Shown: in pieces, positions 19,990-31,679 of the stretch
Layout: the number at the start of each line of letters is the position of its first letter
Position numbering within the stretch: the first letter of the stretch is position 1
DNA from: JANQQN01 sp964519665
GTDB taxonomy: Bacteria > Myxococcota > Kuafuiibacteriia > Kuafuiibacteriales > Kuafuiibacteriaceae
DNA length: 64,000 bases
Assembly (NCBI GenBank): GCA_964519665.1
Contig: CAZFIV010000017.1
Span: forward strand, 31,423 to 95,422
Direction of reading: 5' to 3'
Program-made: the position numbers and the translations under genes
The notes under the pieces: model-generated
What the model was told of the DNA's origin: nothing
The model's input: the letters and a program-made list of their open reading frames with translations, nothing else
Database searches by the model: none

Positions 19990-20994
19990 CTAACGTGAGC
20001 GATGCCGCCGACGTTGACGCCGCCGGGCGCGGGCCGCTCGGTCATACGAGGGATCGCGCTCGCCGGCGAGGTGGAGCGTCGATATGAAGCCGATCGTTCC
20101 CTTCTCGGAGCGAGCCAGCATCCAGCCCTCGGGGGTTGGAAACTCCGGGAACACGGTCACCCGATGGCCGGCGCGCAGGCGGGCGGAACGAAACACCGTC
20201 GGGTCAGGCCGGATGAAGAGGGCCGAGGGCACGGCCAGCCGAACCCGCCGGGTCGACAGCCCACCGTCGGCGGTGCGTCGGCTCGGTGCCCGGGCGCCCG
20301 GATGCGCCGGCTCCTCGGTTTCGGTCTTTTCGACCGCGGCGGCCCAACGGGTCGCGCTTGCGTCGGCCACCACCGCCACCGGGTCGGGCCGCGCGAAGAA
20401 CAGGTAGCCAACGAGGCCGATCGCGCCTGCGTACGGAGCCGCCACCCAGCCGGCCTGTTGCCATCGAGGAAGTCTTTCGAAGCGGCGCAGGGCGGTCGCG
20501 CTCCAGTCGGTCACCGTGGCCGCGACCGTCCTTCCGACCGCGCCCGAGCCCGACCTCAAGCGGGCCGCCACCAACGTGAGTTGATGGATCGGCGAGGCCC
20601 GAAAACGGGCGGCTTCCTGGATGACGGATTCGTTGCGCCGGAGGTGAGGACGCACCGTGGGTGCCGGCGGCTGCCTTGTCGACTCGGGTCCGAAGTGCGG
20701 TCCGAAGGCGGCCCCGGAGGGTTCATCAAGCCGATCCGAGGTCCTCCGGATCGGCTCGGAGCGCCGGGTGGACTCGGTTGGTGCTTCGCTGGCGAGCAGT
20801 GGCGTTCGGCTCGGCTCGGCGAGCGGAATCTCGGGGGTGGGCGAACAGCCCAGCGATGTTTCACCTAAGGTCGGCCCACTTTCGGCAGGGTCATTCGCTT
20901 CTGGGGTGACGTCGGTCGTCGCGGGGCGCGGCGGCCGAGGGTCGGCGAGGGCACCGAGGAGGGTCCCATCATCCTGGGGGTCCGCGCCGGCCAT
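19990..20994 (-). CDS. Membrane-anchored SH3-like protein of unknown function
   Basis: The start at 20994 is supported by a GAGGCGAAGAG Shine-Dalgarno directly upstream and gives 334 residues. The first about 120 residues are Pro/Ser/Glu-rich and disordered. A helical region with basic residues follows, then one membrane helix (WVAAPYAGAIGLVGYLFFA). The C-terminal outer part contains a bacterial SH3-like motif (VRLAVPSALFIRPDPTVFRSARLRAGHRVTVFPEFPTPEGWMLARSEKGTIGFI). SH3_3-type domains usually bind peptidoglycan or proteins in the envelope. The basic tail (RAARARRRQRRRHRSR) is unusual. Role unknown, and no operon partner is visible. Confidence 0.7.
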   Translation of the reverse strand: MAGADPQDDGTLLGALADPRPPRPATTDVTPEANDPAESGPTLGETSLGCSPTPEIPLAEPSRTPLLASEAPTESTRRSEPIRRTSDRLDEPSGAAFGPHFGPESTRQPPAPTVRPHLRRNESVIQEAARFRASPIHQLTLVAARLRSGSGAVGRTVAATVTDWSATALRRFERLPRWQQAGWVAAPYAGAIGLVGYLFFARPDPVAVVADASATRWAAAVEKTETEEPAHPGARAPSRRTADGGLSTRRVRLAVPSALFIRPDPTVFRSARLRAGHRVTVFPEFPTPEGWMLARSEKGTIGFISTLHLAGERDPSYDRAARARRRQRRRHRSR

Positions 20995-21124
20995 CTCTTC
21001 GCCTCGCAGCATCGCATCGACCGGGGAAGCAATCCACGGTCCACATCGATGACCCTCGCTCCAAGCAGAGCGCGCACTGGGCGTTCAGGACCGGGCGGTG
21101 GACGGTTGGGGGGACCCGGGGGCG

Positions 21125-23350
21125 TCAATGGTGACGCTTCACCCCACTATCGAGACGCCGGAGCTGAGCGCGCGCAGCCCGCACGACCGGGCTGATGCGC
21201 TGCGGAGGCGGGACATCCGGGCGGGGACTCATGCGAGGCGCCTCGTGGTGGGCTTTGGAGAGCGCCATGAACGAAGTCTGTGCCCGTACCGGCTCGGCGC
21301 CGTTGGGCTCGCGACGCTGATAGGAGCCGTCGGGCTTCAGTTCCCAACTGAAGCAGTTGTCGGCCCACTCGAGCGGAAAGAGCTCATCCGTGATCCGCTT
21401 CTTGAGCTTCGGGTGAAGGATCGGAAATCCGACTTCTATGCGGCGGTTGAGGTTGCGCGGCATCCAATCGGCGCTCGCGAGCATGACCTCGTCCTCCCCG
21501 CCGTTGGTCCAGCAATAGACGCGCGCATGCTCGAGGAATCGGTCGAGGATCGACCGCACCCGAATGTTCTCGCTTACGCCCGGGATCTGTGGCCGAAGGC
21601 AACATATCCCGCGGACGACCAGGTCGATGCGCACCCCGGCCTGGCTCGCACGGTAGAGCGCGTCGATCATTTCGCCATCGACCAGGGAGTTCATCTTGGC
21701 CCGAATCCCTGACGGGCGGTCGGCTTTTGCGTGGGCGATCTCTCGCTCGATGCGGTCGAGCATGAACGACCGCATCGTGAAGGGTGCGACCACCAGGCGA
21801 CGCATCGGCGGCAGCTCGGCGTATCCGGTGAGCACGTTGAACAGCATCATGACGTCGTGGGTCATGTCTTCATCGGCCGTCAGGAGTCCGAGGTCGGTGT
21901 ACAGGTTGGCGGTCTTGGGGTTGTAGTTGCCGGTGGCCAAGTGAGCGTAGCGCTGGAGGCGGTCGCCCTCGCGGCGGGTCACCAGCAGCATCTTGCTGTG
22001 GGTCTTCAGCCCGATGAGGCCGTACACCACGTGCGCACCGCTTTCTTCGAGCTGTTGGGCCCAGACGATGTTGTTGGCTTCATCGAAGCGAGCCTTCAGC
22101 TCGACGAGGGCGGTCACCTCTTTGCCGGCCTCGGCGGCCCTCTGCAATGCCCGCACGATCGGCGAGTCTCCGCTGGTACGGTACAGCGTGATCTTGATAG
22201 CGACGACGTCTTCGTCGGCCGCGGCCTGCTCCAGAAAGTCGACGACGTGGCGGAACGACTCGTACGGATGATGCAGCAGGAAATCTCGCTCCCGGATCGA
22301 CTGAAAAAGGGTCGGACCGTAGTTGAGCCGCTGGTGCTGAACGGGCGCGAACGGCTCGTCTCGGTGCTCGGGCAGCTTGATACGGCTCAAAATCGAGAAC
22401 AACGCAGACGGATCGATAAGCCCCTTGACGGTCTGAACCTGCCACGGTTCGACGTCGAGACTCGTTCGCAACCTCTCCTTCACAAGGTCGGATGCGTCTT
22501 CATCGACCTCGAGTCGCACCGGCTCGCCGCGGTCTCGCCGACGCAGTTCGTCTTGAATGGTCGTGAGCAGGTTTTCGGCGATATCCTCGTCGAAATCCAA
22601 GTCGCTGGCCCGAGTGACTCGAAACGGGGTCGTCTCGAGGATCCGAAAGCCCGCGAAGACTTCACCGACGAACAGCGAGATCACGTCCTCGAGCGCCATG
22701 AACTGATTCGGTTTCAAGTCGGTGCCCAAATGGACGAAGCGAGGCAGCAGACTGGGCAGCTGAACGACCGCCAACAGGGGCCCCGGGGGGAGCTCGAAGG
22801 GACCGCCGCGGTCCGACGTCGCTTCGACCCGAACGGCGAGGTTGATGGTTCCGGACCGCAAAGACGGAAACGGGTGCGAATGGTCGACCGCGATCGGGGT
22901 AAGGCAGGGATGGACCTCCGCGCGATAGTAGTCGTGCACTCGGTCGCGCAGTTCGGGGGTCAGGGTCGCGGGGGCTTGCAGGTGCACGTCGGCTTCGGTG
23001 AGCGCAGGAAGGAGCTGCTCATACAGCACCTCGGCCATGGTCCGAGTCAACGCCGAGCCTTCGGACCAAACCCGTTCCAACACCTCTTCGAGGGACAAGC
23101 CATCGGGGCCGCGTTCGTAGGTGTGGTCGGGCCGGCGCCGATGACGCTCGAGCCCACCGACCCGAACCATGAAGAACTCGTTGAGGTTCCCGGCGGTGAT
23201 GGCAAGGAACTTGACGCGCTCCAGTAGCGGAACATCCGTGCGTTCGGCCAGCGCGAGGACGCGCTTGTTGAAGCCCAACCACGAGAGCTCTCTATTCGTG
23301 TAGCGCTGGGTCGCTTTCGGGTCGACAGCCATCGGACGTTGGAGATTCAT
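21125..23350 (-). CDS. ppk1: Polyphosphate kinase 1
   Basis: From Met at 23350 the protein is 741 residues, the usual PPK1 length, and a second Met at 23332 is possible. It opens with YTNRELSWLGFNKRVLALAERTDVPLLERVKFL, the PPK N-domain. The core follows, containing the autophosphorylated His in GLKTHSKMLLV, the second histidine region CWTNGGEDEVMLASADWMPRNLNRR, and KITLYRTSGDSPIV. The enzyme polymerises ATP gamma-phosphate into inorganic polyphosphate at the inner membrane. The start is only seven bases from the divergent helicase start, leaving very little room for separate promoters. Confidence 0.96.
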   Translation of the reverse strand: MNLQRPMAVDPKATQRYTNRELSWLGFNKRVLALAERTDVPLLERVKFLAITAGNLNEFFMVRVGGLERHRRRPDHTYERGPDGLSLEEVLERVWSEGSALTRTMAEVLYEQLLPALTEADVHLQAPATLTPELRDRVHDYYRAEVHPCLTPIAVDHSHPFPSLRSGTINLAVRVEATSDRGGPFELPPGPLLAVVQLPSLLPRFVHLGTDLKPNQFMALEDVISLFVGEVFAGFRILETTPFRVTRASDLDFDEDIAENLLTTIQDELRRRDRGEPVRLEVDEDASDLVKERLRTSLDVEPWQVQTVKGLIDPSALFSILSRIKLPEHRDEPFAPVQHQRLNYGPTLFQSIRERDFLLHHPYESFRHVVDFLEQAAADEDVVAIKITLYRTSGDSPIVRALQRAAEAGKEVTALVELKARFDEANNIVWAQQLEESGAHVVYGLIGLKTHSKMLLVTRREGDRLQRYAHLATGNYNPKTANLYTDLGLLTADEDMTHDVMMLFNVLTGYAELPPMRRLVVAPFTMRSFMLDRIEREIAHAKADRPSGIRAKMNSLVDGEMIDALYRASQAGVRIDLVVRGICCLRPQIPGVSENIRVRSILDRFLEHARVYCWTNGGEDEVMLASADWMPRNLNRRIEVGFPILHPKLKKRITDELFPLEWADNCFSWELKPDGSYQRREPNGAEPVRAQTSFMALSKAHHEAPRMSPRPDVPPPQRISPVVRAARAQLRRLDSGVKRHH

Positions 23351-23357
23351 AGCAGAA

Positions 23358-25499
23358 ATGTGGGCCTCGGTTCGCAACCTTCTCGGGCCCGACGGTATCG
23401 CTGCACGGATCGTACCGGGCTGGGAGCCGAGGGTCGCCCAACTGACGATGGCCGAAGCCATCCTCGATCGACTGGTCAACGGGGGTTCGATTGTCGTTGA
23501 GGCTCCCACCGGGGTCGGCAAGACATTGGCGTACCTCGTTCCCGCCGTCTTGTCCGGCCGTCAGGTCATCGTCAGTACGAATACCAAGAACCTTCAGGAT
23601 CAGCTTATCGATAAGGATCTTCCACTGTTGGGGCAGCTCCTGGCCGAGCTTGACGTGGCGCTGATCCGCGCCGAATCGACTTTGGCACCGACCTCGGCGG
23701 CGGCGTCCGGTTCATCCAACGGAGGCATCGGAGCTCGGGCGATTCGGTACGCCCTCATGAAGGGACGCTCCAACTATCTTTGTATCGAGCGTCTGGCTCG
23801 ACGGACTCGCCAGCAGGCTTTCGCATTCGATATCGACCGCGTCACCGATGGTGGGTCTGGCGACCACGGCCCGGATGTTTGGGCAGAACTGCAGGCCTGG
23901 AGCCGGACGACCGCGCGCGGCGACCGGGCGGAGCTCGTCCATCTTCCGGAGCGAAGCTCGGCCTGGGACGAGGTCGACGCCCGGAGCGAGACATGCCTGG
24001 GCACCCGGTGTGCGTCCTACGAGCCTTGTTTCGTCGTCCGCATGCGGCGCGAGGCCGAGTCGGCCGACCTGATCGTGGTCAACCACCACCTGCTGATGGC
24101 CGATTTAGCGTTGAAGGCGCAGGCTGCATTGTCGCCGGATGGTCGGGCCTTCGGGTCGGTGATCCCGGAGGCGGCCGCGCTGATCGTCGACGAGGCCCAC
24201 GGAATCGAAGAGGTGGCTTCCATATACTTCGGGGGTTCGGTGTCGAACCGAAAACTGGAGCGCTTCGCGAAGGACGCCACCCAGTGGATCGACGATAGCG
24301 GTCACGACACGTCGTCGGTCTCGCTCTCCCGCGCGGTTACCGCGAGCGAGAGTCTCTTGGCGAGCCTGCCATCGGAAGAGGGGCGGGCGCGGGTTCCACG
24401 GGTCGAGGGGCCGGCATCCGAAGCGCGGGCTCGGGCCCGCTTCGGAGAGCCGCAACGTCGCCTGCCGGAAGCCATCACGGCGCTCGAGAGCCTCGCGGAT
24501 CGCCTCGACTCGGCCGACGCGGCGACCGCCGAGGCGCTGGCTCGGCGCGCCCGAGACCTGGCGGAGAGCTTTCGTTTCGTTCTGACCGCCGAAGACCCCG
24601 ACTACGTCTATTGGTCGGAGCGCCAAGGTAAGACGGTGACCCTGGGGGCGGCGCCGGTCCGGGTCGGACATCTGTTGTCTCGGTTCCTGTTCGGCCGGTT
24701 CGAAGCGGTCGCGCTGGCCAGCGCCACGCTGAGCGCCGGAGGCGATCAGGGTCGCTACTTCATGGACGCAGTCGGGGCGCCCCCCGAGACCGAGGCCTTG
24801 GTGTTGGATTCTCCGTTCGATTTTTCGCGCCAGGCGGCTCTCTTCGTGCCGGACACCGCGGTCGATCCCGCCCATCCTCGGTGCACCGAGGTCCTGGTGA
24901 GGATCGGCGAAGATCTGATCTCGCTGGTGGAGGGCGGGGCGATGTTCCTGTTCACCAGCCATCGCCAGATGCGGGCGGTTCACGAACGCCTGAAGGTCCG
25001 CCTGCCGTACCCGGTCTTCGTTCAGGGCGACCGGCCGAAACGCGAGCTGCTCAAGCTGTTCATCGAGCAAACGCCCGCGGTGTTGCTGGCGACGATGAGC
25101 TTCTGGGAGGGCGTCGATATTCCCGGCGACCCTCTGCGGCTGGTGCTCATCGACAAGCTGCCTTTCGATGCTCCCGACGATCCGCTGGTGGTGGCACGGG
25201 GCCAACAGCTCGCCGCCGAAGGCAAGAGTCCGTTCGCGGCTCTTCAACTGCCACGAGCCATACTCCGGCTGAAGCAAGGGTTCGGAAGGCTCGTGCGGGG
25301 CCGCGATGATCGCGGCATCGTAGCGATCCTCGACCCCCGGATCCGGACGAAAGCCTACGGGCGGCAGTTCTTGCGGGCGCTCCCGGACGCGCCGGTGGTG
25401 ACCCATCGCGACGAGCTCGAGGCGTGGTGGCGCGGAGCGGTGGCCGCTTCGGCGTGCTCCGCCGGACCGGGTACTCCACGCGGCGAAGCCGCGCCGTGA
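23358..25499 (+). CDS. DinG/Rad3-family (XPD-like) ATP-dependent DNA helicase
   Basis: The 713-residue protein has Walker A (VEAPTGVGKTLAYL), motif Ia (VSTNTKNLQDQL), DEAH (LIVDEAHG) and motif VI (KQGFGRLVRGRDDRG). Four cysteines between motifs Ia and II (in YLCIERL, ETCLGTRC and YEPCF) match the 4Fe-4S cluster site of XPD/DinG helicases. It is a 5'-3' DNA helicase likely used in repair or in clearing R-loops and replication blocks. The tail (CSAGPGTPRGEAAP) is not typical. Start 23358 lies seven bases from the divergent ppk start, and a later start is possible because the first about 25 residues are weakly conserved. Confidence 0.92.
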   Translation: MWASVRNLLGPDGIAARIVPGWEPRVAQLTMAEAILDRLVNGGSIVVEAPTGVGKTLAYLVPAVLSGRQVIVSTNTKNLQDQLIDKDLPLLGQLLAELDVALIRAESTLAPTSAAASGSSNGGIGARAIRYALMKGRSNYLCIERLARRTRQQAFAFDIDRVTDGGSGDHGPDVWAELQAWSRTTARGDRAELVHLPERSSAWDEVDARSETCLGTRCASYEPCFVVRMRREAESADLIVVNHHLLMADLALKAQAALSPDGRAFGSVIPEAAALIVDEAHGIEEVASIYFGGSVSNRKLERFAKDATQWIDDSGHDTSSVSLSRAVTASESLLASLPSEEGRARVPRVEGPASEARARARFGEPQRRLPEAITALESLADRLDSADAATAEALARRARDLAESFRFVLTAEDPDYVYWSERQGKTVTLGAAPVRVGHLLSRFLFGRFEAVALASATLSAGGDQGRYFMDAVGAPPETEALVLDSPFDFSRQAALFVPDTAVDPAHPRCTEVLVRIGEDLISLVEGGAMFLFTSHRQMRAVHERLKVRLPYPVFVQGDRPKRELLKLFIEQTPAVLLATMSFWEGVDIPGDPLRLVLIDKLPFDAPDDPLVVARGQQLAAEGKSPFAALQLPRAILRLKQGFGRLVRGRDDRGIVAILDPRIRTKAYGRQFLRALPDAPVVTHRDELEAWWRGAVAASACSAGPGTPRGEAAP

Positions 25500-25512
25500 A
25501 CCGAGGATAGGG

Positions 25513-26415
25513 GTGAGCACCGCCGAGCACTACGACCGCGTGACCGCGGTTTGGCAGCGATTCATCATGGGCGATGAGCTGCACTTCGGTCTGTTCGAGC
25601 GGCCCGACGAACCCCTCGCGCGGGCGACCCGCCGACTGACCGACCGTCTGATCGAGGCCGCGGAGCTCGAGCCGGGGCACGAGGTTCTCGACGTTGGCTG
25701 CGGGATTGGGCTGCCCGCGTGCCGCCTCGCGCTCGAGCGAGATTGCCGCGTAGTGGGCATTTCGAGCAGCCGGGTAGGCGTGGATGCGGCCCGAGCCCGG
25801 GCCGCTGTGCTTCCGCCGAGCGTTGCCCCGAGGTTCATGCTTCAGGATGCGGCCGCCCTCCGGGTGGGCGCGATTCACTCGCGCCCGGGCCCCGCGGAAC
25901 TCGAGCCGGCCCGCTTCGATCGGGTCTTCGCGCTCGAGTCGGTTCACCTCATCAATGATAAGGGCGCGCTGTTTCGCCGGTGGTACGAACTCTTGCGCCC
26001 TGGAGGCCGGATCGCCTTGTGCGACGTGACGTTGGTCGCGAAGCTCGAGCGCAGGCTGGGGGAAGTCGAGAGTTATCGAGCGCTCGGGTATTCGAAGTCG
26101 GCCGCGGAACGCGTTCGGGCGGCGGTTCACGGTACCCTGGCCCGAGCGTTCGGAGCGCCCGGGCTCACCGACGCTCTCGACTACCGGGACGCGGCTGAAG
26201 CGGCGGGTTTTGTCGACGTGAAGATCGATAACCTATCGTCGCCGACCCGGCCCACCCTTAACCAGTGGGCGGCCCAGGCCGACCGGCACGCCGGCGAGAT
26301 CGTCTCCGAGCTCGGCGAGCGGTACCTCGATGACCTCCTTCTGGCCTTGTTGCACATGTCGACGGGGTGGGGTCGCGTCGGTGGCTATGTGGTCATGACC
26401 GCCGTTCGACCCTGA
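25513..26415 (+). CDS. SAM-dependent methyltransferase (gamma-tocopherol/sarcosine MT-like class I)
   Basis: The 300-residue protein (GTG start, 13 bp after the helicase stop) has a class I methyltransferase core: motif I LDVGCGIGLPACRLA, motif II VVGISSSRVGVDAARARA, motif post-I MLQDAAALR, and motif III LLRPGGRIALCDVTL. The N-terminal YDRVTAVWQRFIMGDELHFGLF segment is the layout seen in small-molecule methyltransferases of the tocopherol/sarcosine group, where the substrate binds over the cofactor. The natural substrate cannot be inferred, since the neighbours are a helicase and unknown membrane proteins. Confidence 0.85.
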   Translation: MSTAEHYDRVTAVWQRFIMGDELHFGLFERPDEPLARATRRLTDRLIEAAELEPGHEVLDVGCGIGLPACRLALERDCRVVGISSSRVGVDAARARAAVLPPSVAPRFMLQDAAALRVGAIHSRPGPAELEPARFDRVFALESVHLINDKGALFRRWYELLRPGGRIALCDVTLVAKLERRLGEVESYRALGYSKSAAERVRAAVHGTLARAFGAPGLTDALDYRDAAEAAGFVDVKIDNLSSPTRPTLNQWAAQADRHAGEIVSELGERYLDDLLLALLHMSTGWGRVGGYVVMTAVRP

Positions 26416-26483
26416 GGCCCCGGACTGGACAAAGGGGTCGGGCCTTGCGATGCGTGCGAAGAGGCGACCTCGCCTGTTGGGAC

Positions 26484-26559
26484 AGGGGTGGCCACTCAGC
26501 ATAGGGGTGGCCACTCAGCATAGGGGTGGCCACTCATCATAGGGGTGGCCACTCAGCAT
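26484..26559. repeat. Four tandem 19-bp direct repeats (AGGGGTGGCCACTCAGCAT)
   Basis: Four copies lie head to tail without spacers at 26484-26502, 26503-26521, 26522-26540 and 26541-26559. The third differs by one base (CATCAT for CAGCAT). Each unit contains the palindrome GTGGCCAC. The array sits in the 200-bp gap between the methyltransferase stop and a small membrane protein gene, ending 57 bp before the latter's likely start. Multiple TGGCCA-containing terminal repeats are a feature of IS21-type element ends, so a relic IS end or a protein-binding operator array are the two readings. No transposase gene is visible. Confidence 0.85.
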
Positions 26560-26616
26560 GTATGGGCAGACCGGTAACCGGTGGACGGTTTCGGTCTGGG
26601 AGGCGCGAGTTTCGAG

Positions 26617-27093
26617 ATGACGACCGACTACGCCCTGATCGACGAGCCGACCCCCGGGCCGCTGCGGGAATACGTGGTGCGGCCGTTTTGGGTTTTCCTA
26701 GCCCTGTTGGTGGGTGGCGCGTGGCTCGCTTTCCCGTGGTTTGTCTTCAATGCGCACGCGATGGGGAGTCCGACCAAGAGTCGGGAGATCGGGGTGGCGG
26801 CCGGGTATTTCGTGCTTGCCACCCTCTTTGCGGGGCTCATCGTCGTAGGGAGCGCGATCGGCGTGCCTCCGGCGGTCGTCCGCTACGCGCTGCTGGGCGT
26901 AGTGGTCATCAAGCTCACCATGGCGTTTTGGGTGGTCACCCTCCAATCGCGAACGTTCGCCCTCTATGCGGAGTTCGGGAGCGTCTATCCCCATCCCGCC
27001 CTGATCATCGTGATCGCGTGGTCTCTTCGGGGCTTGTTTCATCTCGAAGCGTCTAACGGTGTGCTTCAGGTCATCTGGGCGGTGCTGTCATGA
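26617..27093 (+). CDS. Multi-pass membrane protein of unknown function (Yip1-like helices)
   Basis: The 158-residue protein starting at Met 26617 (upstream GGGAGGCG) has four predicted membrane helices: residues about 20-42 (VRPFWVFLALLVGGAWLAFPWFV), 60-85, 90-112 and 130-150. The pattern, with a short soluble N-terminus followed by closely spaced helices, resembles YIP1-type membrane proteins, but the match is not firm. Its stop overlaps the ATG of the TPR protein gene (ATGA), so the two are translationally coupled and probably work together at the membrane. Confidence 0.65.
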   Translation: MTTDYALIDEPTPGPLREYVVRPFWVFLALLVGGAWLAFPWFVFNAHAMGSPTKSREIGVAAGYFVLATLFAGLIVVGSAIGVPPAVVRYALLGVVVIKLTMAFWVVTLQSRTFALYAEFGSVYPHPALIIVIAWSLRGLFHLEASNGVLQVIWAVLS

Positions 27094-28022
27094 CCACCCC
27101 GGAGCTGGAGCGGCAGGTCGAACTCGGACAGACGTTTGTCGACCGGGGCCTCCATCATCAGGCGGTGGAGACGCTCCGCGAAGTGCTGAGCCTGGATCCG
27201 GATCATCCGACGGCGCATGCAGTCCTGGCCGTCGCCCTTCTCAACCTTCGACGATGGCGGGCCGCCGACCACGAGGCCGCTCGGGCGCTGACGTGCGATC
27301 CTGATAATTTCGAAGCGAACCTTGCGTTAGCGCGGATCCGGCTCGCCCAGCGGCGGTTCGATGAAGCGCAGGCTCACTTGACATGGTGCCTCGACCACCG
27401 CGGCGGGGATGCGGCCGCGCTGGGGTTGCTGGGCGAGCTACGGCTGCAGCAGAGGCGGCCCCGCGAGGCGCAGCGAGTCTTCGAGGAAGCGCTCGAACGA
27501 GCGCCGAATGATGTGGCGGTCATCGTTCGGCTCGGACGTCTCGCTTTCGACGAAGGTGACCTCGAGACGGCGTCTCGGCGGGCCGACGCGGCGGGAGCGC
27601 TGAGACCCGAAGACCCCTCGGTTCTCGTGCTCCGGGGTCGACTGTTGCTCCGCCAAGGCGCGGTTCAGAAAGCACGTCGACACGCCATTTCGGCCCTGCG
27701 GGGTGATGCTAGCCACGTCGACGCCCTCGCGTTGTTGACGGAGGTCAAGGCGAAGGAAGACTGGGCGGACGGGGTCTGGTGGCGACTCAACGTTTGGATG
27801 GGTCCGGTCGGCGCCCCGCGCAGCCTTCTCATTCTCGGAATCGTCCATCTGGTGTTCTGCGTTCTTTACCTCGTTTCCCGAGATCTGGGCCAGACCGCCC
27901 TCCGGGCGGCGCTGGAGACGGTCTGGCTCGCGATGATCGTGTATTCATGGGCGGGTCCGATGTGGTTTCGGCGAACCTTGGATGCGGAGCTCGGACAAGT
28001 CAGATTGCGGGAAGACGCCTGA
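27090..28022 (+). CDS. TPR-repeat membrane protein
   Basis: The 310-residue protein has about six tetratricopeptide repeats from residue 5 to 220 (e.g. ALGQ/GLHHQAVETLREVLSLDPDHPTAHAVLAVA and EAQRVFEEALERAPNDVAVIVRLGRLAFDEGD). Two membrane helices follow (SLLILGIVHLVFCVLYLVS and LRAALETVWLAMIVYSWAG) and a short basic tail. The TPR part comes first and no signal peptide is seen, so it should face the cytoplasm. TPRs mediate protein interactions. Overlap with the preceding membrane protein gene suggests a two-component membrane complex of unknown role. Confidence 0.8.
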   Translation: MTTPELERQVELGQTFVDRGLHHQAVETLREVLSLDPDHPTAHAVLAVALLNLRRWRAADHEAARALTCDPDNFEANLALARIRLAQRRFDEAQAHLTWCLDHRGGDAAALGLLGELRLQQRRPREAQRVFEEALERAPNDVAVIVRLGRLAFDEGDLETASRRADAAGALRPEDPSVLVLRGRLLLRQGAVQKARRHAISALRGDASHVDALALLTEVKAKEDWADGVWWRLNVWMGPVGAPRSLLILGIVHLVFCVLYLVSRDLGQTALRAALETVWLAMIVYSWAGPMWFRRTLDAELGQVRLREDA

Positions 28023-28087
28023 ACCAACGACCACTCTGACCTACATTTAATGGTCGACTGGGTTTGCAGGGACGAGGTCGACGGAGT

Positions 28088-30532
<2,445 letters not shown>

Positions 30533-30564
30533 CACCGGCCGAAGGGGCGTGCTAGCTGAAAAGG

Positions 30565-31665
30565 GTGGCGTTCGACCCACTGTATGCCTTGAGCCGTCCG
30601 ATGCTGTTCACGCTCGACGCGGAGCGGGCGCACGAGCTGACCCTGAGTATCGCGTCGGGGCTGTCCACTCAGCGCGCCTTGCTGGCGCTGGTGCGGTCCC
30701 GCTACGGGGTGCGTGCCGATCCGAGGCTGACGCAGACGGTCTTCGGCCTGCGTTTCGCTCATCCGCTGGGGCTGGCCGCGGGGCTCGACAAAGACGGGGT
30801 GGCCATCGATTTTTGGGCCGCGATCGGCTTCGCTTTCGTCGAGCTTGGCACCGTCACGCCGGGGCACGGCCAGCCGGGCAACGATCGGCCCCGCCTCGAA
30901 CGCATCGTCGAAGGGCAGGGCATCGTGAACCGCATGGGGTTCAACAACCGGGGAGCCGATCGGTTGACCCAGCGGCTTCGGGCTCGAAGGACCGATGTGC
31001 CGTGCGGTGCCAACCTCGGAAAGGCGAAGGCCACGCCCCTCGAACGGGCCGCGGATGACTACGAAGCGGCCCTACGGGTGGTCTGGGAGCACTGCGACTA
31101 CGTCGTGATCAACGTGTCGAGTCCCAACACTCCGGGCCTTCGAGACCTGCAGGCCGTCGACAGTCTGGCGCCGCTGGTCGAGCGGGTCATGCGGGTCAAC
31201 GACGAGCAGTCCAGGTTGGCGAACCGGCCGGTGAAGCCCATCTTGCTCAAGGTCGCGCCGGATCTCGCCGATGAAGACATTGACGCCATTGCGGATCTGG
31301 CGTTGGGGCAGAAGATGGACGGGATTATCGCCACCAACACGACGTTGCGACACGAGCTCGCCGCCCGACCGCCGCGGATCCAAGGCGGTCTGTCCGGGCC
31401 GGCGCTGGCGCCCCGGGCTCTCGAGCTGACCCGTCGCCTCTATCGGCGCCTCGAAGGCGCGCTTCCGATCGTCGGCGTGGGAGGCATTCGGACCGCCGAC
31501 GATGCTTACGCTCGGATGGCGGCTGGGGCGACGCTATTGCAGGTTTACACTGCTTTGGTGTACGAAGGTCCTTCTCTTGTGCATCGGATCGTGTCAGGTC
31601 TGACGAAGAGGCTAGACGAGGACAATCTTCAGTCGATCGCGTCCCTCGTCGGACGGGACGCCTGA
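30565..31665 (+). CDS. pyrD: Dihydroorotate dehydrogenase (quinone), class 2
   Basis: The 366-residue protein (GTG start) has the class 2 N-terminal membrane-association helices (DPLYALSRPMLFTLDAERAHELTL), the FMN-binding LAAGLDKDG and NRMGFNNRG motifs, the catalytic Ser loop NVSSPNTPGLRDLQ, and IVGVGGIRTADDAYARMAAGATLLQVYTALVYEGP at the end. It oxidises dihydroorotate to orotate in pyrimidine synthesis and passes electrons to quinone. It follows lon by 32 bp. Confidence 0.96.
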   Translation: MAFDPLYALSRPMLFTLDAERAHELTLSIASGLSTQRALLALVRSRYGVRADPRLTQTVFGLRFAHPLGLAAGLDKDGVAIDFWAAIGFAFVELGTVTPGHGQPGNDRPRLERIVEGQGIVNRMGFNNRGADRLTQRLRARRTDVPCGANLGKAKATPLERAADDYEAALRVVWEHCDYVVINVSSPNTPGLRDLQAVDSLAPLVERVMRVNDEQSRLANRPVKPILLKVAPDLADEDIDAIADLALGQKMDGIIATNTTLRHELAARPPRIQGGLSGPALAPRALELTRRLYRRLEGALPIVGVGGIRTADDAYARMAAGATLLQVYTALVYEGPSLVHRIVSGLTKRLDEDNLQSIASLVGRDA

Positions 31666-31679
31666 TTGGCGGAGCAGCG

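Noticed and set aside
26484..26559. CRISPR array
   Set aside because: The four repeats are contiguous with no spacers, the unit is only 19 bp, and no cas genes are visible.
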